Shown: positions 1 through 12,223, counted from the first letter of the stretch. The stretch: DNA of 64,000 nt from Mesotaenium endlicherianum (GCA_009602735.1 WELA01001907.1:142601-206600), one strand, 5' to 3'. A program made the numbers and translations. Notes: generated by a model from the sequence alone, not told the origin.

Positions 1-502
1 GTTCATATATGTGTGTGAATCGAATTATGAGACTATTTCTCTGCTCTCAAAATACAAATTGCTGCAGTATGACACTATTTTGCATCACAAGGTACATAAA
101 TATGTAAGGACTTCTAGAAATATATGTACATTGCACAAGCCAAAATATTTTCATTCGTGATGGTCCAAATAAACTCTCACTTCGTTGTGGCTGAAGGAAA
201 TACTTCTCAACAAGTAAACTAGAACTCCGCAATTGGTAAGTGAATGAACTTCCACTTTGTTGTGGCTGAATGAAATACGAATCAACTAGCTGAATTGAAT
301 TCTCCAGCTGCACAATCACTGAAAAGCTGCCGCTTTGACGCCAACTGCAATCATTCCTCCTGGTTCCAAAAGCAAGCCCATCTGGTTGGTCTTGCAATGT
401 AGTCATTGTGGGTAAGGGAGTGATATTGCACAGAGAGGTTTGAAACCGACATGTGACCAATTGTCGGCAAACTACTTCCGCAATCTGTGCACGATGGAAA
501 AT
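1..502. other. Unassigned left-edge sequence
   Basis: No recognisable gene or element. The stretch is moderately AT-rich and holds two imperfect copies of a short unit with the core 'gttgtggctgaa' near 184-222 and 258-293. A minus-strand open frame crosses it but starts inside the neighbouring LTR, so it is probably chance. The sequence next to the LTR at 503 is neither a primer-binding site nor a polypurine tract, so it does not look like the interior of a family-B element. Confidence 0.5.
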
Positions 503-884
503 TGAAATGAATCGACTTACCAAATAGGCGATAAACAATTAATAAAGATCTTTATATCAGCAAGTAATCTTTGTGGTATTTTCCATTAACTAGTTAAACG
601 GCAAAAGACAACACACTAGCAGTGAACAATATTCGTAAGTCAAATGCAAGTAAATTAGCATCAATAATGCAATCAGTAAACTCGTACATAAGCAAGGTTA
701 GAAGACAGTGCGTATCAATGGCTTCTCGCCTTGGATTCAGGTTTCTCTCAGTAAGCTGTACAAGAGAGTTGGCCTCGTTTCCGAATGCCGAACTTGAGAA
801 CAATGCCTAGCAGATGTACATGGAATGAGTATACTGTTCAACGGCCAGTGCGATGGCACCGCCTCCCCGGGAGTTAACCACGTC

Positions 885-889
885 GGTAG
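885..889. repeat. Target-site duplication of A1, left copy
   Basis: GGTAG immediately before the A1 LTR. The same five bases follow the other end at 7570-7574, which proves a single integration event into the family-B LTR. Confidence 0.92.
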
Positions 890-1392
890 TGTAGTGAAAC
901 AGATAGATAAAGTACTTAGTAAAACAAAATAGTTTATCTATTCAAGACAAGGATCTTTGAACACAAGTGGTAGCTTCTTGAAAGAGAGATGGCTTCTTGA
1001 AAGTTAATATATTTCTGGATTTTGGCAAGTACAAGAGTGATTCTGGAATGTCTTTCTATGTTCTAGCTCTTGTTTATATACTTGCTACATCAGTAATTTC
1101 TAGGAAGGTGTATGTTGATGTGTTGGCACCCAACACATCCCAAAACTTGCCACCTCTTTCTAGAATAATGTACACATGTCCTTTTGACCTAAAAATGGCA
1201 CATTTGACTTTTGCCACATGGAGTTCTTCTAGGTCTTTCCTCTAACTTCGAAAATGCCTTGGAAGGTTCAAAGGACATGAACCAAGTTACTAGAGTACCT
1301 ATTCACACTTGACTCCACACACTACTACTCCAAATATATTTGAAAACATTAAAATATATGCAAACTAATATATAATAACTCAAATCACTACA
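890..1392 (-). repeat. A1 3' LTR
   Basis: 503 bp, TGTAGTGAAACAG at the left edge to AAATCACTACA at the right. Near-identical to 7067-7569. In element sense this is the downstream LTR, next to the polypurine tract. Related copies: 41396-41891 and the foldback at 54669-54733. Confidence 0.93.
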
Positions 1393-1405
1393 TCAACCCC
1401 CCAAT
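1393..1405 (-). promoter_or_regulatory. A1 polypurine tract
   Basis: On the minus strand a G-run (TTGGGGGGTTGA) directly precedes the 3' LTR, the expected place for the plus-strand DNA primer of a gypsy element. Confidence 0.65.
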
Positions 1406-2161
1406 AGAAAAAGCGACGTCTCGGCGCGTCAAGTCAGGTCTTACACATGTGGAGCAAACTAGTCAACGATTTCAAGTCAGATGCCACACATGTGAAGAGG
1501 ACTAGTCAAAGGCGCCAAGTCAGGTGCTACACATGTAAGGTAGACTAGGCAAGGTCGTAGGTGGTGTGACCTTATTGGCTAGCCTACTCCTTAATGATAA
1601 AGAAAAGTGTACAAGTTGGCCCAGAATCTGCCATGAATTCAAAAATTCATAGCGGCCACAGAACTGCTTTAAATCAGAAAATTTGAGTGCCAGATGGACT
1701 GCGTCAGAGAACTCTACCGGGTCACCAAAGTTGAGAGCATTCTAATTTCTGGAGTGTCGTTGAGAGCTGAGAGAGTAGGCACTCCTCCAAATCTGTGCAG
1801 AAACTTCTGATAATCATAAGTCCTTCTTTACTTCTCCAAATTCTGCAAACCAAGTCTCAAACTGGGCGCTGTAAGATGTTCTACCAGTGGCTTGAAATTC
1901 AGAGCATTCCAAGTTCAGGGGAGGGCACAATGTCAGAGGGCATATTCTGCCCTAACAATGCCAGCAGCCTGACCCCCTTCTACTTAGAGCATCATATCTC
2001 TCTCACCAGTGCTTCGAATTGAGCAAACTTGGACTCTAAATGACCGGCTACTCATGGATTACAGCCAAGTAAATTTTCAGAATTTATTATGCAGAAACCT
2101 ATCACCAGTAGCAGTTTTAGTTTTCTGTCTAGAAACTGCAAGAAGAGAAGAGTGTCTAATG
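1406..2161 (-). other. A1 non-coding tail between pol and 3' LTR
   Basis: About 0.76 kb with no long frame in element sense. It contains two related blocks around 'agtcaggt(c/g)..acacatgt' near 1430-1550, a degenerate short direct repeat. The same region recurs in A2 at about 41900-42660, so it is a normal part of the family. Confidence 0.6.
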
Positions 2162-5100
2162 TCAATTTTTCCTCTTTCTTGTTCTTGCAGGCTGCCTCCA
2201 AGGGGTCTTCTGCTGCTTCTTGATGGTGGCAGGCTGCCTCCCTGAAGTCTTCGGGCTTCTAGTAGAGAGACTTGGGGCTGGTCCAAGATGGGGGTTGGCG
2301 GCATGGAAGCGCTTCAACTTTCTCTGAACTTTGTCAAGGTAGTGCGCCGCCACCCAACTATTCTCCGAATCTGGATATCCTTTCCACTTGATCAAGTATT
2401 GCTGCTGTCTCCTGAAATTTCTCATAGCCACTATGTCTTCCACTTCGTACTCCAAATGATCATCCACTATTGTTGGGGCTGGTGGGGTTGTCACACGTCC
2501 TGGGAACTTGTTGTCGGGTTGCACATATGGCTTGAAGAGGGAAGCGTGGAATACGGGGTCGATGTGCATAGTCTGGGGAAGTTCTAGCTTGAAAGCAACG
2601 GGGTTGACTTGCTGGATAATCTTGAAGGGTCCCAAATACTTGGGAGAGAACTTGCTGCCGGCAGGCCTGTTGTTCAGGGAAATGTTCTTGGATGATAGTA
2701 ACACGTTGTCACCCACTCTGTACGTAATTTCTCTTCTGGATCTGTTCGCCACTCTTGCTTGAGCATCTTGCGCGTGTTGTAGAGCTTTCTTCGCTGCTGT
2801 AAGGGCTGCTTCTAATGTCTCCATAAAATCTGTGGCTGCAGGTACTTCATCATGGCCAGCCGTGAAGCTCAGTGGCGTGGTCGGATGGAAGCCATAGTTG
2901 AGGAAGAATGGGGACTCTTGGGTAGAGGCCTGCGTAGTGTTGTTGTAGGCAAACTCGAGGGGGGTCAAGTACATGTCCCAGTCTTGCTCGAGGGTAGACA
3001 CGTAGGCCTTTAGAGAGGTCTTTAGGGTACGATTCATACGCTCGGTTTGCCCATCTGATTGTGGGTGGTAGGCAGTAGACATATCCAGCGATGTACCCAA
3101 GTTCTTGAAGAGATTTTTCCAGAAATGGCTTGTGAATCTTGGATCTCTATCTGACACAATTCTTGATGGTAGTCCATGGAGTCGGAAGATGTTGTCAAAG
3201 ATGAGTCTTGCAAGTTGTGGTGCTGTAGCCTTAGTCGTCGTGGGAATAAAATGAGCCATCTTGGTAAGTCTGTCCACCACCGTGAGTATTGCATTATGGC
3301 CTCGAGGTGTCACGGGCAAGTCCACGATAAGGTCCATTGAGATGTCCGTCCATTGTCTTTCGGGGATTGGTAGTGGTTGGAGGAGTCCTCCCGCCTTTTG
3401 CGATGATGGCTTGATTCTTTGGCATGTGTCACAGCTCCTGCAGTACTCCTTGACTTGCTTAGACATGCCTGGCCAACAATAAGTCCTAGCTAGAACGCCC
3501 GTGGTCCTTAGGATTCCAAAGTGTCCTCCAAGAGGGTTGTCGTGTGCTTCTCGTAGAAGCAAGAGCCGGAGGTCTAAGTCATTAGGAACACATCTCTGGC
3601 CCGTATCTTGCCTCACCCAATAATTGCCTTCTTGCTTCTTGCATGGGTCCAAGGCTGCTTCTCCGTTCTTGTAGTAAGGGTCTCTTTCATAGGCGGCTGA
3701 AAATCGAGCTTCCAGATCTGTCTTCAGGGATACCATCACTGCATTTAATTGCAGTCTTGAGAGGGGGTCAGCCGGGTTTGTCTTGCCGGGCTGGTACTGA
3801 ATCGTGATGTTGTATTGTTGCAAGTATCCGCTCCATCTTGCTTGTCTCCTTGAGAGATACGGCTGCGTTTGGAGGTGCTTTAACGCCTCGTGGTCCGTGG
3901 TGACCAGTACTTTGCGTCCTTCAACGTAGCAGCGCCAAACCTTCAAGGCATGTACAATCGCCAATGCCTCTCGCTCCGTGGTTGTATAATTTTGCTCGGC
4001 TGGATTTAGCTTCCTTGACTCGTAGGCGATGGGCTGCAGTCCCTTGCCTTGGTCTTGAAGCAGGATTGCTCCTATTGCATAGGAAGATGCATCGGTGATG
4101 ACGTGGAAGGGCCAATCTGGGTTTGGACTTGGGAGTGTGAGCACCGGGGATGTGGTCAATCTTCGCTTTAACTCTTGAAATGCCTCTTCCTCTTTCTCGG
4201 TCCATGTATATAGCCTGTCCTTCTTGAGTAGATCTGTCAGGGGGGCTGCTATGTGCGAGAAGCCTTGGATGAATTTTCTGTACCAATTGGCAAATCCCAA
4301 GAATGACTGGAGTTCTTTCTTGGTCGTGGGGGTTGGCCATTCCTCCACCACCGTGGTCTTCTTGGGGTCTATCTTGATGCCATCAGCAGTCACGTGGAGA
4401 CCTAGGAACTCCACTTCTTGTTTGGCAAACTCGCATTTTGACTCCTTCGCAAACAGCTTGTTTTGCTTCAATACTTCAAGGACTTCTTTCAAGTGTCTCG
4501 CATGCTCTTCAAGGGTCTTGCTGTAGATAAGGATGTCATCGATGAATACCACCACAAATCTGTCCAACATGGGCTGAAATATGGTGTTCATCATAGTCAT
4601 GAAAGTTGCTGGCGCGTTGGTGAGTCCAAATGGCAGGACCATGAACTCAAAATGTCCATATCTTGTCCTGAATGCCGTCTTCTCTATGTCCGGTTCTGCG
4701 ATGCGAATCTGGTGGTAGCCGCTCCGTAAGTCAATCTTCGTGAAGTACTTGGCTCCAACCAGCCGGTCCATGAGCTCATCCATGCGCGGCAGCGGGTATC
4801 GATTCTTGATGGTGATCTTGTTGAGGGCGCGATAGTCCACACACATCCTCAAGGTACCATCTTTCTTCTTGACAAATAGCACCGGGGCTCCAAATGGCGA
4901 CTTGCTAGGTCGAATGAAGCCATGCTCCAGTAGCTCCTTGATTTGCTTCTTGACTTCGTCTAGCTCCGTGTATGACATTTTGAACGTAGGCCGAGAGATG
5001 GGCTTGCTTCCGGGCTCCAACTCTATCTTGTGGTCTACGAATCTTTTGGGGGGTAGGCCCTTGGGCAATTCCGGGGAGAACACTTCTTTGTAGTCCTCAA

Positions 5101-5827
5101 AGACTTCTTGTATCTCCTTGGGAACGGGGCTGCCTTCTTGACTCTCGATGTCTTTCTTGATGTCTTTTGGCGTGATCAAGGCCAAAAGAAGCTCGTGTCC
5201 CTTCCTCACAAGTCTCTTGAGTTGGAGGGCGGACAATAGTATCTCGTGTGCCGGCTTCTGGATGTCTTGGGTCTGGATATTCTGGATTGCGCGCAAAATA
5301 CAGATTCTTGAAGTGATGTCATTCTTGATCTTGATAGTACCGGTCCTCCAATCAACTTGGGGGTTGTGCTTGGTCAACCAAGGCGTCCCTAGGATGACGT
5401 CGTACTTGCCCAATTGCATGGGGGAGAACACTACTCTATCCTTGAAGGACTTGATAGAGAGTGCCAAGGGGTACGTCTTCTTGGAAGGGGTAGTATAGGA
5501 GAATCCATCGGGCATCATAATCTCCTCGTCGTGGTCAAGAGTTCGCATAGTAATACCGTGCTTGGTGGCAAAATCTGCAGCAATGAAGTTGCCTTGAGCT
5601 CCGCTATCCACCAAGATGTGGACCTTCTCTCCTCCAAGGTAACCTCTCAAACTCATTGGGGCTGGAACGTCGTCTTCAACGGGGGTCTCCACCTCACTTG
5701 GCGTGTTGCCTTCTCGTGAAGTGGGTCTTGGGGTGGTAGGCTCCTGGCCTACCGGCGCTGTCCGTTTTTTGACAACTTTTTGGGGCATGAAAGTGCACGA
5801 TGGCCCTTTTCCTTGCAATAGAAGCAT
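2162..5827 (-). CDS. A1 Pol polyprotein
   Basis: One frame of 1,221 residues, typical in length for a chromovirus Pol. Domains in order: aspartic protease with the DSG triad at about residues 74-76; reverse transcriptase from about 300 to 500 with the FIDD catalytic box at 428-431; RNase H from about 575 to 700, beginning with the ITDAS motif; integrase with zinc-binding H762, H769, C799, C802 and a catalytic D832, D893, E929 triad (35-residue D-E spacing, as in the family); GPY/F motif near 1065; chromodomain at about 1127-1175. The chromodomain is known in this family to steer integration to marked chromatin. Pol lies in the -1 frame relative to gag and overlaps it by 79 nt, consistent with the read-through by ribosomal frameshifting known for many gypsy elements. 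It looks whole. Confidence 0.93.
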   Translation of the reverse strand: MLLLQGKGPSCTFMPQKVVKKRTAPVGQEPTTPRPTSREGNTPSEVETPVEDDVPAPMSLRGYLGGEKVHILVDSGAQGNFIAADFATKHGITMRTLDHDEEIMMPDGFSYTTPSKKTYPLALSIKSFKDRVVFSPMQLGKYDVILGTPWLTKHNPQVDWRTGTIKIKNDITSRICILRAIQNIQTQDIQKPAHEILLSALQLKRLVRKGHELLLALITPKDIKKDIESQEGSPVPKEIQEVFEDYKEVFSPELPKGLPPKRFVDHKIELEPGSKPISRPTFKMSYTELDEVKKQIKELLEHGFIRPSKSPFGAPVLFVKKKDGTLRMCVDYRALNKITIKNRYPLPRMDELMDRLVGAKYFTKIDLRSGYHQIRIAEPDIEKTAFRTRYGHFEFMVLPFGLTNAPATFMTMMNTIFQPMLDRFVVVFIDDILIYSKTLEEHARHLKEVLEVLKQNKLFAKESKCEFAKQEVEFLGLHVTADGIKIDPKKTTVVEEWPTPTTKKELQSFLGFANWYRKFIQGFSHIAAPLTDLLKKDRLYTWTEKEEEAFQELKRRLTTSPVLTLPSPNPDWPFHVITDASSYAIGAILLQDQGKGLQPIAYESRKLNPAEQNYTTTEREALAIVHALKVWRCYVEGRKVLVTTDHEALKHLQTQPYLSRRQARWSGYLQQYNITIQYQPGKTNPADPLSRLQLNAVMVSLKTDLEARFSAAYERDPYYKNGEAALDPCKKQEGNYWVRQDTGQRCVPNDLDLRLLLLREAHDNPLGGHFGILRTTGVLARTYCWPGMSKQVKEYCRSCDTCQRIKPSSQKAGGLLQPLPIPERQWTDISMDLIVDLPVTPRGHNAILTVVDRLTKMAHFIPTTTKATAPQLARLIFDNIFRLHGLPSRIVSDRDPRFTSHFWKNLFKNLGTSLDMSTAYHPQSDGQTERMNRTLKTSLKAYVSTLEQDWDMYLTPLEFAYNNTTQASTQESPFFLNYGFHPTTPLSFTAGHDEVPAATDFMETLEAALTAAKKALQHAQDAQARVANRSRREITYRVGDNVLLSSKNISLNNRPAGSKFSPKYLGPFKIIQQVNPVAFKLELPQTMHIDPVFHASLFKPYVQPDNKFPGRVTTPPAPTIVDDHLEYEVEDIVAMRNFRRQQQYLIKWKGYPDSENSWVAAHYLDKVQRKLKRFHAANPHLGPAPSLSTRSPKTSGRQPATIKKQQKTPWRQPARTRKRKN

Positions 5828-7029
5828 AGTCCAGCCGTCATGAGAGCTTCTTTTTCAGCCGGGGAGAGTCTTGCTTTCACTCCTTGCTGGTTTCTTGCAT
5901 CATAAGTGTCATTGGAGGGTCTTCCACTCTTCCGGGCAGCCGCGGGGTCCCTTTTAATAACTCCGATTTCCATGGGTGTGGGTCCAGATTCGGATGTGGA
6001 AGGGGCTGCGTACACCCGCGTCGTCGGTACCCGTGAAGATGAAGGCACGGAGTGCTTGAAATCCAAGGTATCCACCTTTTGGGCCACTTCAATGATCTTT
6101 GAGAAGTCCGTCAAGTCGCGTAACTCCACTTCCTTTGCCACCTTGGGTTTGAGGCCAAAGATGTAACGGTCAATCTTCTCCTCGAGAGACATGTTGGGGA
6201 TCTCAAGAGTGAGGGCGTGAAATCTGGATGTATACTCTTGAACGGACGTCGTTTGCTTGAGATGGTGGAGCTTTCCTCGGGCAATCTTCTCCGCATTGAT
6301 GGGCATGAATTGCTTCTTGAGGGCCTCACGAAAATCTGCCCATCTTGCATATGATGGTGGGGGCTCTTGGCCGAGCATGGGGTGCGCCATAGCTTGATAT
6401 ATAGCCGCTTGATAGTTACGCCACCATGATGTTGCTGCTCCTCTAAGTAAGGTAACGGCAAAGGGAACGTAGTCCTCCTCGGGTACTTCAAGGAACGCGA
6501 GGTACGTCTCCACTTGGTAGAGCCATAAATTCAGGTTGGCACCTTTCCCGGGGTTGAAAGTGTCGGGTTTGCCGGGCTTGATGAGTTTCCTTGCTCTCGT
6601 TGGCTCTTGTGGAGGCGCTTGAGCCGGGGCTGGATTTTGAGCATTGCTCGCAATAGGGGCAACCATGGCAGCCATAGCTTCTCTTGACGCTTGCACGGTT
6701 GCTTCATAGGTGGCCAAGCCCACTTGGTTGTGGACGGTCATTAGGAAGGCTGCCCACTCATTTGCGGGAACTCCTTGTGGTGGGGTCAACTTTGCTATAG
6801 CGGCTGCCACGGGATTTGACGGTGCTCCTCCTTGTGGTGCTTCTTGTTGTTGCAGATTTCCTTGAGTAGGCTCTCCCATCGACGCTGGAGGAGGGTGTGC
6901 TCCTCCTTGTGGTGCTTCTTGTTGTTGCAGATTTTCTTGAGTGGGCTCTCCCATCGGCGCTGGAGGAGGGTGTCTTGGAGAGGAAGGGCTTCCTTCGAAA
7001 GCTTGCTGTTGGTCTTGAGGATCGGCCAT
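5749..7029 (-). CDS. A1 Gag capsid/nucleocapsid protein
   Basis: A 426-residue frame whose start lies about 25 nt after the primer site. Residues about 15-70 are a Pro/Gln-rich region built from two 25-residue tandem repeats. Residues about 150-300 fit the retrotransposon capsid domain ([38 protein letters not shown]). Near the C-terminus is one CCHC zinc knuckle, [14 protein letters not shown]. It should form the cytoplasmic particle that packages element RNA. It precedes and overlaps pol and looks whole. Confidence 0.92.
   Translation of the reverse strand: MADPQDQQQAFEGSPSSPRHPPPAPMGEPTQENLQQQEAPQGGAHPPPASMGEPTQGNLQQQEAPQGGAPSNPVAAAIAKLTPPQGVPANEWAAFLMTVHNQVGLATYEATVQASREAMAAMVAPIASNAQNPAPAQAPPQEPTRARKLIKPGKPDTFNPGKGANLNLWLYQVETYLAFLEVPEEDYVPFAVTLLRGAATSWWRNYQAAIYQAMAHPMLGQEPPPSYARWADFREALKKQFMPINAEKIARGKLHHLKQTTSVQEYTSRFHALTLEIPNMSLEEKIDRYIFGLKPKVAKEVELRDLTDFSKIIEVAQKVDTLDFKHSVPSSSRVPTTRVYAAPSTSESGPTPMEIGVIKRDPAAARKSGRPSNDTYDARNQQGVKARLSPAEKEALMTAGLCFYCKEKGHRALSCPKKLSKNGQRR
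6824..6973 (-). repeat. Two 75-bp tandem repeats in A1 gag
   Basis: Units 6824-6898 and 6899-6973 differ at only a few bases and encode the Pro/Gln-rich repeats of Gag. A2 has the same pair at about 47347-47496, so the duplication is older than both insertions. Confidence 0.85.
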
Positions 7030-7053
7030 CTTCTTGTGCTACCAAAGTGCCTA

Positions 7054-7065
7054 GCTCCGATACCA
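7054..7065 (-). promoter_or_regulatory. A1 primer-binding site (tRNA-iMet)
   Basis: TGGTATCGGAGC on the minus strand, one base inside the 5' LTR. It differs by one base from the common plant initiator-Met site TGGTATCAGAGC. Confidence 0.85.
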
Positions 7066-7066
7066 C

Positions 7067-7569
7067 TGTAGTGAAACAGATAGATAAAGTACTTAGTAAA
7101 ACAGAATACTTTATCTATTCAAGACAAGGATCTTTGAACACAAGTGGTAGCTTCTTGAAAGAGAGATGGCTTCTTGAAAGTTAATATATTTCTGGATTTT
7201 GGCAAGTACAAGAGTGATTCTGGAATGTCTTTCTATGTTCTAGCTCTTGTTTATATACTTGCTACATAAGTAATTTCTAGGAAGGTGTATGTTGATGTGT
7301 TGGCACCCAACACATCCCAAAACTTGCCACCTCTTTCTAGAATAATGTACACATGTCCTTTTGACCTAAAAATGGCACATTTGACTTTTGCCACATGGAG
7401 TTCTTCTAGGTCTTTCCTCTAACTTCGAGAATGCCTTGGAAGGTTCAAGGGACATGAACCAAGTTACTAGAGTACCTATTCACACTTGACTCCACACTCT
7501 ACTACTCCAAATATATTTGAAAACATTAAAATATATGCAAACTAATATATAATAACTCAAATCACTACA
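7067..7569 (-). repeat. A1 5' LTR
   Basis: 503-bp partner of 890-1392. Ends TG..CA, followed by the GGTAG duplication at 7570-7574. It should carry the element's promoter; no TATA box was assigned with confidence. Confidence 0.93.
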
Positions 7570-7907
7570 GGTAGGACCTTGGTTAACCAAATCCACCGCC
7601 ATGTCCCATCATCCCGAATCGCCATCCATCATAGGGATGTCATCTGGCCATTCATCTAGCGTATCTCACTTAGATGCATATTGAGGCAGTTCGCTGCTAC
7701 CGAGTACGGAAGTCAGTTGGCTGTCAAAGAATGTGTCAGCAAGCTGACTTAAGTTGACTTCAGCTTGCTGCTTCCGGCTGAGTCATAAAACTGATATTAA
7801 ATATAAAGTCCAGCAGACTGATTATCAACTAGAGTTCAGTAGGCTGCACTTAATCAACTATTATATCTAAATGATTATTATATCTACTAATATATTGATT
7901 CATTACA

Positions 7908-8401
7908 GAAACAAATCCAAAGCATGTCAGATGTGTAAGGATCTCTGGAGACAAGGACAAGACATCGCGAGCAAACCTGGATGTGGACACAACGAGCAAG
8001 GCCGGATGGGGTTGTGCTCACGTCCACGCGAATGGAACATGTGAGGCAATAACAAATAAAGTACCAATGGGGACGAGGTGATGCTGACATAATTGACGAG
8101 CTGTTATAATACGCCAGAACTGAGGGTCCCCGACGGCACTCCATTTGGGGCCAGCCGAACCGATTCAACTCGTGGAGCTTGACTAAGGTACACCACCAAC
8201 GACGGACATGAAAGTGTAAATGGCTGTTCTCAGATACAAATCCTCCAGAATTTGGCTAAAACGGACGAGAGGAAACTAATAGATTAGTAAAATCTGGATT
8301 TTCATTCGCTCAAATTTGCCGTCGACGCCAGGCGGCCGATCCGACTCGTATATATTTCCATTTCAGATTGTAGATGAAATTTGCCCCATGTCACTGTCAG
8401 G
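7908..8401. other. Unassigned spacer between LTR-B and E0
   Basis: About 0.5 kb without a convincing gene, LTR end or repeat shared with the rest of the window. The open frame that enters E0 begins here, but similarity to E1 starts only at about 8402. Confidence 0.5.
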
Positions 8402-11400
8402 GTGTCTTAAGGCGAGGACATTGCTAGTGATGCATAATGCTTCTTTGGGGTTAAGTATGACACTTGAAACGAAAGTTTTAGGCAGCTCATGCTTTACAAT
8501 CATTGATTCAGGCGCATCAGTGAGCTTCATTAGTGCACGTTTTGCACAAGGGATGAAGTTGCTTCCAATACTCAAGGACAAGACCCTTTGCCTCGGCGAT
8601 GGCTCATTAGCTTGTATTTTTGGAACGATTAAATTACAGCTCAGCGTGCAGTCCTTTCATGGGCGTGTACAATTCTACGTAACTGAATTGCCACATGGAA
8701 TCGACGCAGTTTTGGGTAACGATTGGCTTACGCAAACAAGTGCATTGCTTGACTTCGGTCAAAAGACATGCATTGTACGCAAAGGGACCAGGAAGATCAC
8801 TCTTCAGTCCCTTAAGTCCGATATGGCCTTGGAAATTTCTTTGAAGACTCTTCTATTGTCCATAAAGCAAGTTCGACGTTCGGCAAAGCAAAGTCAAAAT
8901 GTTTTCTATGGATTACTAAGACCCGAGGGCCGATTCCCCAGCAACTTTCACTGCGCTCTTTACGGAAAAGCCGATGTTAGACGTTATCGGTCATGAAAAC
9001 ACACTCACAGCTGAACTTTCTGCTCTTTTGCAAAAGTACAAGTCAGTGTTTCCAAGTGAAATACCAGTCGGGCTTCCGCCTGATAGGGGTATTGGACATA
9101 CAATCCCTCTCATTCCCGATTCTCTACCGTCTTGGCGACCAATTTATCGCCTAAGCCCGTTGGAGATGAATGAAATGAAGGACCAAATCACCGACTTGCT
9201 TGAGAAAGGATGGATTGAGTCGAGCTCTTCTCCATTCGGGGCGCCCATCCTATTTGTTCAGTAGAAAGATGGGACGCTTAGAATGTGCATTGATTATCGT
9301 GCGTTGAACAATATAACGGTCAAGAATCGCTATTTGTTGCCTCGCATTGATGATTTGTTCGATTTGCTGTAAGGGGCATGCGTGTTCTCCTGGCTTGACT
9401 TAGCCCAAGGCTATCATCAGATTTGAATCACACCGGAGGATGTCCACAAAACAGCGTTTCGTACGCCTATTGGGCACTTCCAATACAAAGTCCTAAGTTT
9501 TGGACTTACCAATGCACCAGCGACATTCCAAAGTACAATGAACGATTTGTTTAGACCTTACTTGGGGAAAGTTGTCCAGGTTTACCTCGACGATATCCTC
9601 GTCTATTCAAAGACCAGGGAAGAGCATTACAAGCACCTTGAGTTGGTGTTGCAAATCCTTCGTGAGCAACAGCTGTACGCTAAGATCAAGAAATGTTCCT
9701 TCCTAAAGGATAAAGTGTTGTACCTCGGACATATAGTGGGTTCAAAAGGGGTGCACCCTGACCCAGCCAAGATAGCGTGCATCGCTGACTGGCCTGTCCC
9801 GAAAGATGTACAAACTATATGTTCATTCCTTGGGCTTGCTAATTACTTTCGTAAGTTTATGCAAGGTTATTCAGTTATGGCCGCGCCACTCACTGCTCTG
9901 ACAAGGAAAGATAAGACGTTCATTCGGGATGAGAATACGCAACATGCGTTTGAGCGCGTTAAGTATGCACTCACTAATGCGCCACTTCTTTCATTAGCCG
10001 ATCCCGACTTGCCTTACGAGGTAGTCGCCCATGCGTCTGGTGTTGGAGTTGGGGCTGTTTTACTGCAGGCAGGCAAGCCTATCAATTTTGAGAGTGGAAA
10101 GCTGACACCTGCCAAACAAAATTACTCAACGACAGAGCAGGAGCTTTGGGCAGTGATATACTTGGCGATGTTATTTGGAAGGTTGCAAGGGTTTAATTGT
10201 GGTTACGGACCACTGCCCAAATACCTTCTTTCAAATTTAGCCAACGCTATCGAGGAGACAGACGAGATGGTCTGAGTTCTTGCAACGATTCCACTTTGAA
10301 TGGGCATATCGCCCAGGCCGCAACAATGTTGCTGATCCTCTAAGTCAAATTCCTCATCACCACTTGATGCTGGGGACTGTCGTAAGCTTGCGAGAACAAA
10401 ATGGTCAGGTTTTGAGGGCACCCACCCTTGATTCTGCTGTACCCCCCCAGACGTCTGACCGCAACCAGCCTGGTGACGCGGGCACACCCAATTTGGGTAG
10501 CATGCATAACTCGGAAGTACTTGACCTGCATCAACTATTTCACAAGGGCTATCTCAAGGATCCGTTTTTCCTACATCTCCAGGGTACCGGCTTGAACGGT
10601 GTAGCCGTAACGATGGACAGTATGGATAAAAGGAAAGAACACTCAAGCTATTCGTTTGAGGACAATTTTTGGGGGCACAATGGGCGCATTGCTGTCCCAG
10701 AAGGCCGAGTAAGACATGTGCTACTACGCGAAGCGCATGACTCTCCTTACTCTGGTCACCATGGAATTACCAAAACCACACACGTTTTGCGCCGAGGGTA
10801 CATTTGGCCATCCCTCATGGTTGATGTTGCCGAGTACATTGCCAACTGCGCAACATGTCAGAGGAATAAGCCGAGCAATACGTTGCCAGCTGGGAAGTTG
10901 CAACCATTGGAACTTGCATGTGCTCCTTGAGAAAGCATAAGCCTCGACTTTGTCGTGTAATTGCCTACCACCAATAGAGGACACAATGGGGTGTTAACGA
11001 TCGTAGATCGTTTCACTAAGATGGTGCATGTTGTGGCCACTAAACCATCGCTTGATGCCGTCAAGACCGTGGATCATGTGTTCAAGTTGCATGGCATGCC
11101 AAAAGAAATCATAAGTGATCGTGACAGTAGATTTACGAGCCACTTCTGGCAGAAATTTGCTCGCATTTCGGCACCAAGCTTAAGATGTCCACTAGCTTCC
11201 ATCCTCAGATTGATGGTCAGACAAAACAACTGAATCGCGTTTTGCAACAAGTTCTTAGGCATTATGTGAATCCTCGCCAAGACAACTGGGACACCCTCCT
11301 TTCAGTTGCAAAGTTTGCAGTAAATAATGCTTATCAGAAAAGTGTTAAGAAAATATCGTTTTTTCTTAACTGTAGGAGACATCCGCACACTCCTCTCACG

Positions 11401-11990
11401 CGTACGGTACCCGGTGAGGCGGGGATATCAACCATGAGAGTGCCAAGTGCACGCCTATTTGTCCATTCTCTTCAAGAGGTGCACAAAAACACGAAGTGGC
11501 TTTAGCCGCTGCTCGAGATCGACAGAAAACGTTTGCTGACACGCACAGGACTGAGTTAAGTTTTCAAGTTGGCAGTGAAGTACTTTTGCGAACTAAAAAC
11601 CTCCAACTCAAGCACCCAGGAAAGCGCAAGCTTCTACCTCGCTGGGTAGGCCCTTTTATTGTTATCGCAAAGGTTAGACCTGTTGCATACCGACTGGATT
11701 TGCCTAAATCCATGGGGCGAACGCATCCTGTGTTCCATGTCAGTAACACAATGTTGTGTAGGTCCGATGGCCGCTATCAGCCGCAAGCACCGGATTTGGA
11801 ACTCGCCGATGATAATAAGGCCTGGGATGTAGAGGAGGTCTTAGGACACCGCTACACTCGTCATAAGCCTCCATGCGTGGAACTTTTGATCACATGGCTT
11901 GATTACAATTCCAGTTGGAACTTGTACGAACCTCAGAACAATATCCTACTTATTTGTAAGGACCTGGTTCAACAGTATTGGTTATGATGG
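8402..11990 (+). pseudogene. E0 pol fossil
   Basis: Recognisable order: protease ([10 protein letters not shown]), reverse transcriptase ([10 protein letters not shown] box near 9580-9610), RNase H, zinc-binding region (CATCQRNKP near 10850), integrase core ([23 protein letters not shown]), and the integrase tail (LPRWVGPFIV). It is clearly homologous to the E1 pol fossil and is broken in several places. No gag or zinc knuckle precedes it. Confidence 0.85.
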
Positions 11991-12210
11991 GCTTCTGCTC
12001 AAAAGCTTTGCGCCGAGGCAAGTGTGCTACCAAGCGCTCTTCGTAAGCCATGGAACAAACGCAAAAGAGACGCGACCAAATTATCGCTCTTTTCCGTCAC
12101 CGTGATGATGCATAGTCCAATCGCTCACTAGTGTTTTTCGCTAGTCAAGGCTTGTATTGACACATTTAGACTTAAAAGACGTACGCTTAACAAGAACGTT
12201 AAGTTATTTT

Positions 12211-12223
12211 TAGGGGGGAGGAG
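12211..12223 (+). promoter_or_regulatory. E0 polypurine tract
   Basis: TAGGGGGGAGGAG directly before the LTR start TGTAACG. The same tract is found in E1 on the minus strand at 48526-48540. Confidence 0.8.

Larger units (their letters stand above)
890..7569 (-). mobile_element. A1: whole-looking Ty3/gypsy chromovirus
   Basis: A 6,680-bp LTR retroelement on the minus strand. Order in element sense: 5' LTR (7067-7569), tRNA-iMet primer site, gag, pol (protease, reverse transcriptase, RNase H, integrase, chromodomain), a 0.77-kb non-coding tail, polypurine tract, 3' LTR (890-1392). The LTRs are both 503 bp, start TG and end CA, and differ at about six positions by eye (about 98.8% identical), so insertion is recent. 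The GGTAG target duplication is perfect. Gag and pol each form one unbroken frame, so the copy looks whole. A2 at 41396 is a sister copy. Confidence 0.95.
503..7907 (-). mobile_element. Family-B LTR, split by element A1
   Basis: A 720-bp LTR (503-889 plus 7575-7907, and the duplicated GGTAG) reading in the minus direction. It begins TGTAATGAATC at 7907 and ends GATTCATTTCA at 503, as do the copies at 14834, 54902 and 63695. Element A1 sits inside it. No primer site or polypurine tract abuts either edge, and the 5-bp flanks (aaaat, gaaac) do not match. It is therefore best read as an old solo or orphaned LTR. It could be the lost 3' LTR of B3, but the 494 bp between it and E0 show no family-B sequence I recognise. 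Confidence 0.75.

Noticed and set aside
1430-1550. CRISPR-like or satellite array in the A1 tail
   Set aside because: Only two or three degenerate blocks with irregular spacing.
3921-4340. Other-frame ORFs inside A1 and A2 pol
   Set aside because: Shadows of the pol frame, with no motif of their own.
503-7907. Certain assignment of this LTR as the 3' LTR of B3
   Set aside because: No polypurine tract or family-B tail next to it, and its flank does not match the B3 right flank ACATG.
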